A DNA stretch of 64,000 nt from JBIQJD01 sp044507695 (GTDB taxonomy: Bacteria > Bacteroidota > Ignavibacteria > Ignavibacteriales > Ignavibacteriaceae): the NCBI GenBank assembly GCA_044507695.1, contig JBIQJD010000010.1, positions 1 to 64,000 on the forward strand, in the 5' to 3' direction. A program made the position numbers and the translations under genes. Shown in pieces: positions 56,655-64,000 of this stretch (within the stretch, counting starts at the first letter, position 1; every line of letters starts with the position of its first letter). Under the pieces are notes generated by a model. It did not search any database. It was not told the origin of the DNA and worked only from the letters and a program-made list of their open reading frames with translations.

Positions 56655-57356
56655 ATGATAGCACAGAATATTACAGATTTACGAAGACGAATTGAACGGA
56701 AATGTGAAGAAATTAAGCGAAATCCTGCGGAAATTATCTTAATTGCCGTTTCTAAAAATTTTGGCGTTGAAGACATTAAATCTGCTTTTGATCAGGGATT
56801 AAGACATTTCGGAGAAAACCGGGTGCAGGAGTTGAATCTTAAATATGAAGCTTTGGGCAGTAAAATAACCTGGCACCTTATTGGTACTCTTCAGCGGAAC
56901 AAAGTTAAATTTGCCGTTAACACTGCCGATTATATTCATTCAGTTGATTCACTTAGATTAGCATCCGAAATAAGCAAACATTCTGCAAAAAGTGGTAAGA
57001 TTCAGAAAGTTCTTTTACAAATAAAAACTTCTGATGAAGAAACAAAAGCTGGTTTAACTGATACTGCCGAAATTTTAGATACTGCATCTTTCTGTAAAGA
57101 AAATATGAATCTGGATTTGAAAGGATTGATGACAATTGCTCCTTTTACAGATGATGAAACCACAATAAGGAATAGTTTCAGACAATTGCGTAAATTAAAA
57201 GAAGATTTAAATTCAAAAGGATATGGTTTAACAGAATTATCTATGGGAATGACAGATGATTTTGAAATAGCACTTGAAGAAGGCGCAACAATGCTGCGGA
57301 TAGGATCGGCAATCTTTGGCAAAAGAAATTATTCAAAAGATTGGAAGGAAATATGA
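56655..57356 (+). CDS. YggS/PROSC family PLP homeostasis protein
   Basis: A PLP-binding protein of the YggS family. AVSKNFGVEDI carries the PLP lysine (about residue 30 of this start), HFGENRVQEL and LSMGMTDDFEIALEEGATMLRIGSAIFG (near the C-terminus) are standard. I prefer the ATG at 56655 (233 residues) over a TTG at 56616 because family members start near this AQNI segment. Its stop overlaps the next gene's start by 4 bp. Confidence 0.92.
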   Translation: MIAQNITDLRRRIERKCEEIKRNPAEIILIAVSKNFGVEDIKSAFDQGLRHFGENRVQELNLKYEALGSKITWHLIGTLQRNKVKFAVNTADYIHSVDSLRLASEISKHSAKSGKIQKVLLQIKTSDEETKAGLTDTAEILDTASFCKENMNLDLKGLMTIAPFTDDETTIRNSFRQLRKLKEDLNSKGYGLTELSMGMTDDFEIALEEGATMLRIGSAIFGKRNYSKDWKEI

Positions 57357-57892
57357 AAGTTTCCCCCATAAGTATTAAAAAGCAGGAATTCAGTAAATCC
57401 GTAAGGGGATTTGACAGGGATGAAGTAAAAGCTTATCTGGAAAAACTTGCCGATGAATTTGAAGATCTTCAACTGCAGAATGAAAAGCTGAAAAAAGAAG
57501 TTGAACAGGCAAATGCCAAACTTTCAGAATTTAGAAGAATTGAAAAAAGCCTGCAGGACACACTTCTGAAAGCACAGGAATCATCAGCTAAATCTGTTGA
57601 ATCAACAAAAAAACAAACAAGCCTGATGATAAAAGAAGCTGAGATTAAAGCTTCACAAATTCTTGAGAAAGCCCGTGAAAGCGCAAATGAAATAAGAAGC
57701 TCAGTTATAAATCTTAGAGAAGAAAGAGATCTTATAGTTGCAAAATTAAGAGCAATAATTAATTCACAGGCACATCTGCTTGAAATGAAGGTTGAAGAAG
57801 CCGGCGCAGAACCGGTTGATGTAAAACAGCAGATTCAGCAGGCCCGCCAGGTTGAAATTGATGTTAAAAGCATTGTAGATAAATTGATTTAA
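57353..57892 (+). CDS. DivIVA-domain coiled-coil protein
   Basis: The N-terminal 50 residues (MKVSPISIKKQEFSKSVRGF, then DRDEVKAYLEKL) are a DivIVA/GpsB lipid-binding domain; the rest to about residue 140 is a coiled coil, then a short C-terminus. DivIVA-like proteins mark curved membrane and recruit cell-division or growth factors. ATG at 57353 is in the ATGA overlap with yggS, with AAGGAA upstream. Followed by purine nucleoside phosphorylase 13 bp later. Confidence 0.88.
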   Translation: MKVSPISIKKQEFSKSVRGFDRDEVKAYLEKLADEFEDLQLQNEKLKKEVEQANAKLSEFRRIEKSLQDTLLKAQESSAKSVESTKKQTSLMIKEAEIKASQILEKARESANEIRSSVINLREERDLIVAKLRAIINSQAHLLEMKVEEAGAEPVDVKQQIQQARQVEIDVKSIVDKLI

Positions 57893-57905
57893 TCTTTAAA
57901 AAAGA

Positions 57906-58727
57906 ATGAGTGAACTTTTACACAACATAAATGAAACTCTTGAAGTTATAAGAAAAAAAACTTCTGATAATTATCCTGTTGGAATCATACTTGGAACAGG
58001 GTTAGGCGGATTAATTAAAGAGATTATTGTTGAGCATGAAATTGATTATTCAGATCTGCCGCATTTCTCTCTTTCAACAGTTGAATCTCACAGAGGAAAA
58101 CTAATATTTGGTACAATCGGCAGCAAAAAAGTAGTTGCAATGCAAGGCCGTTTTCATTACTACGAAGGCTACACAATGCAGCAGATTGTTTATCCTGTTA
58201 GAGTGATGAAATTTCTTGGAGTAGAAACACTGCTTGTTTCAAATGCCTGCGGCGGAATGAATCCTATTTACAGGCGCGGAGATTTAATGCTAATGATGGA
58301 TCATATTAATCTTCTCGGTGATAATCCGTTGATCGGAAAAAATGAAGATTCACTCGGACCACGTTTTCCTGATATGAGCGAACCGTATAATCTTGAATTA
58401 ATAAAAATTGCAGAAGAAGCAGCACTCGATAATAAGATCAAAATACAAAAAGGTGTTTACGTTGCTGTTCCCGGGCCAAATCTGGAAACACGCGCTGAAT
58501 ACAGATTCTTGAGAAATATTGGTGCAGATGTGGTTGGCATGTCCACAGTTCCGGAAAATATTGCCGCTAATCATATGGGAATGAAGGTGCTGGGTATCAG
58601 TATTATTACTGATGAATGTTTCCCGGAATCACTTAAGCCGGTTGATGTTTCAGAAATAATTGCTGCAGCAATGGAAGCCGAACCGAAGATGACACTGATT
58701 ATGAAAGAAGTAATTAAGAGAATATAA
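57906..58727 (+). CDS. Purine-nucleoside phosphorylase
   Basis: Trimeric-type PNP splitting (deoxy)inosine/guanosine with phosphate. The GIILGTGLGGL loop (residues 26-36), SHRGKLIFG (phosphate site), GRFHYYEGY and MSTVPE...ANHMGMKV with the base-binding region are typical. Length 273 is normal. It is within a compact operon with 1 bp to the next gene. Confidence 0.93.
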   Translation: MSELLHNINETLEVIRKKTSDNYPVGIILGTGLGGLIKEIIVEHEIDYSDLPHFSLSTVESHRGKLIFGTIGSKKVVAMQGRFHYYEGYTMQQIVYPVRVMKFLGVETLLVSNACGGMNPIYRRGDLMLMMDHINLLGDNPLIGKNEDSLGPRFPDMSEPYNLELIKIAEEAALDNKIKIQKGVYVAVPGPNLETRAEYRFLRNIGADVVGMSTVPENIAANHMGMKVLGISIITDECFPESLKPVDVSEIIAAAMEAEPKMTLIMKEVIKRI

Positions 58728-58728
58728 A

Positions 58729-59388
58729 ATGGCATCAGATAAGAAAGAAACATCTGTAAATACAAAAGAAAAATCTGCCGTAAGAAAACCGGTATATTTT
58801 TTAACGCCTGCATTGCTTGGCATTCTGATGTTCTCATCAAATTTCCTTAACACAAGTCTGTTTAATTTTGGTGATAACAATTTTGCAGTATGGTTTGTGC
58901 TTTCAGTACTTTGTTTTGCATGCGGCTGGTTTATTAATAAAACATTTGGATGGCACTTTGGCGGTAAAATAGTTTTTGCAATGATTATTGCCGCAACAAT
59001 TGTGAGCATTCTAATTATTTCTTTCTTCAAAGAGTATTTTTCAGCCAATGAACTTCTTACAGAAAATCTTATTCTATACAGTTTAAGAAATATTACTCTT
59101 GGCGCTATGGCTTTTTTTGGAATGGCTATTGTTGAAATTTTAACTATGCAGAAAGATTTTGCAATATTGCGTGAAAGGGTAAAACTGCTTGATGAAGGAA
59201 TCAGAGATGCAAAAAAAGAAGCTGAACTTGAGCTTCGTGAAGTGAAAATAAAAGCAAAGAAAATTATAAATGATGCAGAAGCTGAAGCAAAAAATATTCT
59301 TCTTAAAAAAGAAAGAATTGAAAAAGAACTGAGAGAATTTATTCATGCAGAAAGAGAATTAATTAAGAAATACGAAGAGGCCGGATAA
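58729..59388 (+). CDS. Four-pass membrane protein with long cytoplasmic coiled coil
   Basis: A 219-residue protein with about four transmembrane helices (about 20-145) and then a charged coiled coil (about 150-219; repeats of RVKLLDEGIRDAKKEAELEL-type heptads). No family recognised. The coiled coil resembles that of the DivIVA-domain protein encoded two genes upstream, and interaction is a reasonable guess. It starts 1 bp after the phosphorylase stop. Confidence 0.65.
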   Translation: MASDKKETSVNTKEKSAVRKPVYFLTPALLGILMFSSNFLNTSLFNFGDNNFAVWFVLSVLCFACGWFINKTFGWHFGGKIVFAMIIAATIVSILIISFFKEYFSANELLTENLILYSLRNITLGAMAFFGMAIVEILTMQKDFAILRERVKLLDEGIRDAKKEAELELREVKIKAKKIINDAEAEAKNILLKKERIEKELREFIHAERELIKKYEEAG

Positions 59389-59476
59389 ACAACATTGTAC
59401 CGGCGAATCAGAAGAGATGAAATTCAGTATAAAAAATTAATGTTAATAGAAAATTAGTTAGAAAAGACAGCTTAGA

Positions 59477-62400
59477 ATGTTCAAACAAAATTTAGAAAAA
59501 TCAGGCTACCCCGAAATAGAAGAAAGAATATTAAAGTTCTGGGAAGAACATAAAATATTTGAAAAAAGTATCTCCACAAGAGATGCATCAAAATCTTATA
59601 CATTTTATGAAGGCCCGCCAACCGCAAATGGCAAACCTGGAATCCATCATGTAATGGCAAGAACTCTTAAAGATTTGGTTTGCCGTTATAAAACTCTGCA
59701 GGGTTACAGAGTTGAGCGTAAAGCAGGCTGGGATACTCATGGCCTTCCGGTTGAAATAGAAGTTGAAAAGAAACTCGGCATTAAACACAAAAGTGAAGTT
59801 ATAGAATACGGTGTAGAAAAATATAACCAGGCTTGCCGTGAATCTGTATTTACATATCTCGATCTCTGGGAAAAAATGACGCACCGCATGGGTTATTGGC
59901 TGGATCTTAATTCAGCTTATATAACTCTTACAAATGATTATATCGAATCCGTTTGGTGGGCGCTAAAAACTCTCTTTGATAAAGGATTAATTTATAAAGA
60001 TTATAAAATAGTTCCGCAGGATCCAAAATCAGAAACAGTTCTTTCTTCACATGAACTTGCGCTTGGCTACCGTGAGACAAAAGATCCTTCCGTTTATGTT
60101 CTATTTAAAATAAAAGATAAGGATGAACATATACTTGTATGGACAACTACTCCATGGACGCTAATCTCAAACGTTGCTCTTGCTGTTGGCGCTGATGTTG
60201 ATTACGTAAAAGTAAAACACGCACCAAAAGGAGTTGAAGAGAAAATCATCATTCTTGCAAAAGAAAGATTATCTGTTCTTGATGGTGAATATGAAATCGT
60301 TAAAGAATTTAAAGGTATAGAATTAGAAGGCACAGAATATGAACAGTTAATGAGTTACATAACGCCTGATAAAAAAGCTTTCTTTGTTGTAACAGGAGAT
60401 TTTGTAAGCACAGAAGATGGATCGGGAATCGTTCACATCGCTCCGGCTTTTGGTCAGGATGATTACGAATTATCAAAAAAATATAATTTGCCAATGCTTC
60501 AGCCGGTTACAAGAGGCGGATTGTTTACGCCGGAAATTACTGATTTTGCCGGACAATTTGTGAAAGATGCTGATAATGGAATAATCAAAAAATTAAGAGA
60601 TGAGGGGAAACTTTTTAAAAAAGAAACCATCGTTCACTCATATCCGTTTAGCTGGCGGCATGAAAATGTTCCCGTTATTTATTACGCGCGTGAATCATGG
60701 TTCATCCGTACAACTTCCATCGCTGATAGAATGGTTGAACTCAATAAAACAATCAACTGGCAGCCGCCGGAAGTTGGTGCGGGAAGATTCGGCAACTGGC
60801 TTGAGGAAAATAAAGATTGGGCTTTATCCCGTGATAGATTCTGGGCAACTCCGCTTCCAATATGGATAAGCGAAGACGGCACAGATATGTTTGCAATCGG
60901 CAGTATTGCTGAATTAAAAGAAGGCTTTATTGAAGAAGATGGCAAACGGGTTAGCGTTTCCGAATACAAAGATCTCGATCTTCATAAACCATTTGTTGAT
61001 CTAATTAAATTTGAAAAGAATGGAAAAATTTATAAACGCACACCTGAGTTGATAGATGTTTGGTTTGATTCAGGTGCAATGCCGTTTGCGCAGTATCATT
61101 ATCCATTTGAGAATAAAGAAAAGTTTGAAAAAGATTTTTTCCCCGCTGATTTTATCTGTGAGGGAATTGATCAGACAAGAGGCTGGTTTTATACACTTCA
61201 TGCTATTTCAACAATGCTGTTTGATAGTGTTGCATATAAAAACATTATTGTTAATGAATTAATTCTGGATAAAAACGGACAGAAGATGTCCAAATCAAGA
61301 GGCAACACAGTTGATCCTTTTATGCTGTTTGATAAATACGGAGCCGATGCAACAAGATGGTATCTTGTTACAAATAGTCCGCCTTGGCGCCCAACTCTTT
61401 TTGATGAAGAAGGATTAATTGAAGTTCAGAGAAAGTTTTTTGGTACACTGTTAAATACTTATTCTTTTTTTGCGCTGTATGCTAACATTGATCAATTTCA
61501 ATTCAAAGAAGAATCAATTCCATATAATGAAAGACCTGAAATTGACAGGTGGATTATTTCAAAACTGAATTCTCTTGTTAATGAATACCGTGAATTAATG
61601 GATTCATATGAAGTAACAAAAGCAGCAAGAGCAGTTTCTTCTTTTACTATTGATCAGCTTTCAAACTGGTATGTAAGAAGATGCCGCAGGCGTTTCTGGA
61701 AATCTGAAATGAATGCCAATAAGCTTTCTGCATATCAAACATTGTATGAATGCCTGGTAACGGTAGCAAAATTAACTTCACCTTTTGCTCCGTTTATTTC
61801 AGAGGAATTATTCTTAAATCTAAATTCAGTTACAAAAAAAGAAGAAGTTGAATCGGTTCATCTAACATCGTTCCCGCTGGCTGTTTATAGGGATGAAGAG
61901 CTTGAAGCCAAAATGGACATTGCTCAGAAAGTTGTCTATCTTACACGAGCAATGCGGGCAAAAGCAAATCTTAAAGTACGGCAGCCGTTAAGAAAAATTA
62001 TGGTTGTTGTAAATAAAGATCAGCGGGAGGCTTTAAAAAATATGAGGGATGTAATTCTTGATGAAGTGAATATTAAAGAACTCCAGGTGCTTGATGATGA
62101 TTCTGAAGTTGTCAGCAAATCTGCAAAAGCAAACTTTAAGAAAATAGGACCAAAATTCGGTAGAAAAGTTAACGCGGCAGCAAATGCAATCAAATCGTTT
62201 ACAAAAGATGAAATAGCTGCGCTTGAAAACGGAAAAGATGTAAAAATTAATATTGATGGTGAAGAATTAACTGTAACACGGGAAGATGTTGAGATAATCA
62301 GCACAGAAATTGCAGGCTGGGTTGTTGAAACTGAGGAAGGTGTTACCGTTGCTATGGATACAGAACTTGATGATAGTTTAATTGCGGAAGGATTGGCAAG

Positions 62401-62644
62401 AGAGTTTGTGAACAGAATTCAGAATATGAGAAAAGATGCAGGCTACGATGTAACAGACAGGATAAATATAAGATTTGATGGCAGTGATAAGCTTGTTGAG
62501 GCAGTAAATACTTTTTCTGATTATGTTTCTGCGGAAACTTTAGCCGATGAAATTACTAAAGGTGATTTTAACGGCGGTATAAAACAGGAATGGAAAATTG
62601 GAGAGTTTGAGTGCTCCATAAATATAGATAAGGTAAATTCCTAA
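59477..62644 (+). CDS. ileS: Isoleucyl-tRNA synthetase
   Basis: Class I synthetase charging tRNA-Ile. HIGH-type motif GIHH is at residues 55-58 in PTANGKPGIHH, and KMSKS is in DKNGQKMSKSRGN (about 600). The CP1 editing domain (HIAPAFGQDDY) and tRNA-binding C-terminal region are present. At 1055 residues it is of the longer, eukaryote/IleS2-type; no C-terminal zinc finger is seen. It is followed by the DksA-like gene after 18 bp. Confidence 0.95.
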   Translation: MFKQNLEKSGYPEIEERILKFWEEHKIFEKSISTRDASKSYTFYEGPPTANGKPGIHHVMARTLKDLVCRYKTLQGYRVERKAGWDTHGLPVEIEVEKKLGIKHKSEVIEYGVEKYNQACRESVFTYLDLWEKMTHRMGYWLDLNSAYITLTNDYIESVWWALKTLFDKGLIYKDYKIVPQDPKSETVLSSHELALGYRETKDPSVYVLFKIKDKDEHILVWTTTPWTLISNVALAVGADVDYVKVKHAPKGVEEKIIILAKERLSVLDGEYEIVKEFKGIELEGTEYEQLMSYITPDKKAFFVVTGDFVSTEDGSGIVHIAPAFGQDDYELSKKYNLPMLQPVTRGGLFTPEITDFAGQFVKDADNGIIKKLRDEGKLFKKETIVHSYPFSWRHENVPVIYYARESWFIRTTSIADRMVELNKTINWQPPEVGAGRFGNWLEENKDWALSRDRFWATPLPIWISEDGTDMFAIGSIAELKEGFIEEDGKRVSVSEYKDLDLHKPFVDLIKFEKNGKIYKRTPELIDVWFDSGAMPFAQYHYPFENKEKFEKDFFPADFICEGIDQTRGWFYTLHAISTMLFDSVAYKNIIVNELILDKNGQKMSKSRGNTVDPFMLFDKYGADATRWYLVTNSPPWRPTLFDEEGLIEVQRKFFGTLLNTYSFFALYANIDQFQFKEESIPYNERPEIDRWIISKLNSLVNEYRELMDSYEVTKAARAVSSFTIDQLSNWYVRRCRRRFWKSEMNANKLSAYQTLYECLVTVAKLTSPFAPFISEELFLNLNSVTKKEEVESVHLTSFPLAVYRDEELEAKMDIAQKVVYLTRAMRAKANLKVRQPLRKIMVVVNKDQREALKNMRDVILDEVNIKELQVLDDDSEVVSKSAKANFKKIGPKFGRKVNAAANAIKSFTKDEIAALENGKDVKINIDGEELTVTREDVEIISTEIAGWVVETEEGVTVAMDTELDDSLIAEGLAREFVNRIQNMRKDAGYDVTDRINIRFDGSDKLVEAVNTFSDYVSAETLADEITKGDFNGGIKQEWKIGEFECSINIDKVNS

Positions 62645-62662
62645 ACCTAAGGAGACCAAAAC

Positions 62663-63397
62663 ATGGCGAAAACAACTACATCAAAAAAGGCGGCAGCTAA
62701 AAAAACAACTGCTAAATCCGCCAAGTCATCTAAAACTGCCGCATCACTAAAAAGTAAATCGTCGGTTAAAGGTAAAACCGCAGCAAAAGCAGTTTCTAAA
62801 AAATCAGCTCCGGCTAAAAAAACAGTGAAGAAAAAAGTAACTAAAAGTGTTAAACCAAAAACTATTGTAAAAAAATCGGAACGAAAATCTACTATGGCTA
62901 AAAAGAAGAAGATTGAAGATGTACAGGAACAGAGCTTTCAACCTGAAATATCAGCCGCTGAAGCACGTGCTAAAGCGATGGCTAAAATTAAAGGCTACAG
63001 TAAAAAAGATCTCGAACATTTCAGAGAAATAATTCTTGAAAAACGCGATGAGATAATTGAACAACTGCAGAATTTGAAAGACCAGATGCTTGATCCCACA
63101 ACAGGTGAATACATAAATGAGAATTCCCCTTATTCTCTGCACATGGCTGAACAGGGAACAGATGCAATGGAAAGAGAAAAAACTTTTCTCTATGCTCAAA
63201 GAGAAAATAAATTTCTCGGCTATCTTGAAGATGCTCTAAAAAGAATTGATGCGGGTACATACGGCATTTGTATTGAATGTATTGAAGAACCGCAGCATCT
63301 TTGCGAGACTTGCCCACTTGTTCCAAAAGCAAGACTTGAAGCTGTACCGCACAGCCAGCTTTGTCTTCCTATTAAACAAAGACAGGAAAAAAGATAA
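62663..63397 (+). CDS. DksA/TraR-family zinc-finger protein with histone-H1-like tail
   Basis: N-terminal 75 residues are Lys/Ala/Ser/Thr-rich (AKKTTAKSAKSSKTA-type repeats), like a histone H1 tail; then a DksA coiled coil (about 105-175) and a zinc finger. The zinc Cys set is unusual: C203-x2-C206 and C214-x2-C217 lie close together, while the usual second pair is only C234 followed by LPI. DksA modulates RNA polymerase with ppGpp. The tail may bind DNA. It is preceded by GGAG at the ileS end, in the same operon. Confidence 0.85.
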   Translation: MAKTTTSKKAAAKKTTAKSAKSSKTAASLKSKSSVKGKTAAKAVSKKSAPAKKTVKKKVTKSVKPKTIVKKSERKSTMAKKKKIEDVQEQSFQPEISAAEARAKAMAKIKGYSKKDLEHFREIILEKRDEIIEQLQNLKDQMLDPTTGEYINENSPYSLHMAEQGTDAMEREKTFLYAQRENKFLGYLEDALKRIDAGTYGICIECIEEPQHLCETCPLVPKARLEAVPHSQLCLPIKQRQEKR

Positions 63398-63447
63398 TCT
63401 AAGATTTATCATTTATAATAAATGATTAAATCTATTCAGGATTTTAC

Positions 63448-64000
63448 TTGAGGATTTTATACATATCACTTGGCATTGTAATAATTGATCAGACAGCAAA
63501 ACTTCTGGTTAAAGGATTCTCAGTTTCGCTCCTGAATATTCATCACACAGGAATGTATCCCGGGCAAAGAATTAATTTTATTGGTGATTGGTTCAACTTC
63601 ACCTTTGTTGAAAATCCCGGTATAGCTTTCGGTGTTGATTTTGGCGGTGATTATAAACTCTTAATAACACTGCTTGTAATTGCTGCAACCATTGCCTTGT
63701 TTTTATTTCTGTACATTATAAGAGAAAAAGATAACAGTCTTAAAATTCCAGTTGTATTCATTCTTGGCGGTGCCGCCGGTAATTTGATTGATAGAATTTT
63801 TTATGGTGTTTTTTACGGTTACGCTCCTTTATTTCATGGCAAGGTTGTGGATTTTATTGATTTCAGAATTTTTAATTTGTTAGGAATCTCTTCCGTTTCC
63901 GGTAATTACATTTTTAATCTTGCAGACTTTGCAGTTACCATAGGAGTTATACTTCTTTTTATTGCTATGATTAAACAAGGCAGCCAAGAACCGGAAACAG
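63448..64000 (+). CDS. lspA: Lipoprotein signal peptidase (partial, right edge)
   Basis: An inner-membrane aspartic peptidase cutting signal peptides of prolipoproteins. The frame runs from a TTG at 63448 to the window edge (184 codons). TM1 with VIIDQTAK, then FNFTFVENPGIAFG, GGAAGNLIDR (catalytic Asp) and FNLADFAVTIG (second Asp) are family motifs. No stop before the edge. TTG is the only start available before the first motif. Confidence 0.9.
   Translation, partial: MRILYISLGIVIIDQTAKLLVKGFSVSLLNIHHTGMYPGQRINFIGDWFNFTFVENPGIAFGVDFGGDYKLLITLLVIAATIALFLFLYIIREKDNSLKIPVVFILGGAAGNLIDRIFYGVFYGYAPLFHGKVVDFIDFRIFNLLGISSVSGNYIFNLADFAVTIGVILLFIAMIKQGSQEPET

Noticed and set aside
1587..63332. Numerous antisense and out-of-frame ORFs of 60-130 residues within the annotated genes
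   Set aside because: They overlap strongly supported genes, have no starts with ribosome binding sites or domains, and are expected in long AT-rich coding regions.
1..64000. tRNA, rRNA and CRISPR arrays
   Set aside because: None recognised by eye; absence is provisional because no covariance search could be run.

Overview
The window reads as a chromosomal segment of an AT-rich Gram-negative bacterium of the Bacteroidota/Chlorobiota/Ignavibacteriota group, most likely an Ignavibacteriales-type organism. The evidence is five or six secreted proteins ending in a type IX secretion (T9SS) sorting tail with the YPNPFNP(T/S)T-K-I signature, -7 promoter elements of the TAnnTTTG kind known from Bacteroidota, few strong Shine-Dalgarno sites, several TTG starts, and mostly housekeeping gene content. 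The species cannot be named from sequence alone.

Layout. 1-576: gene-poor left edge with palindromic and direct repeats. 577-5331: nucleotide-sugar genes (rfbA, rfbC, a DegT aminotransferase, fcl, gmd) for cell-surface polysaccharide. 5337-10393 (minus): a three-gene unit of an ECF sigma factor, a zinc-motif membrane anti-sigma factor with periplasmic TPRs, and a membrane-anchored TPR-CHAT protease. 10457-13894: a divergent T9SS surface protein, a 42-residue membrane peptide and an OmpA/thrombospondin-type-3 porin-like protein. 14028-24360: housekeeping and small enzymes (pepT, U32 protein, pyrophosphatase, antiporter, YceH, LOG, flavodoxin-like reductase, SRPBCC, MFS, proS). 24488-28271 (minus): a two-gene restriction-modification unit. 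28479-40734: DinB-like, RsmI-like, a P-loop-like protein, two methyltransferases including RlmD, an S9 peptidase, YkvA, NUDIX, recN, two envelope proteins, hemW. 40813-55429: a cluster of T9SS cargo (M14 carboxypeptidase, GLUG adhesin, YCF48-like propeller, serine beta-lactamase-fold hydrolase, M4 metalloprotease) surrounding a propeller histidine kinase and its response regulator. 55506-64000: pta, then a tight run yggS, divIVA-like, purine nucleoside phosphorylase, a membrane coiled-coil protein, ileS, a DksA/TraR protein with a histone-H1-like tail, and lspA running off the right edge.

How it works together. The strongest candidate for a little-described system is the sigma/anti-sigma/CHAT unit. 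By predicted topology the CHAT protease domain and the TPR domain of the anti-sigma factor both lie in the periplasm, so the CHAT protein is well placed to sense something and cleave or release the anti-sigma factor. That mechanism is inference; the domains, the zinc motif and the catalytic His/Cys pair are visible in the sequence. The second is the restriction-modification pair: a PD-(D/E)xK nuclease fused to a gamma-class adenine methylase, its gene overlapping a separate beta-class methylase. The third is the extracellular degradation cluster, where one dedicated two-component system sits among secreted hydrolases that share a T9SS export tail.
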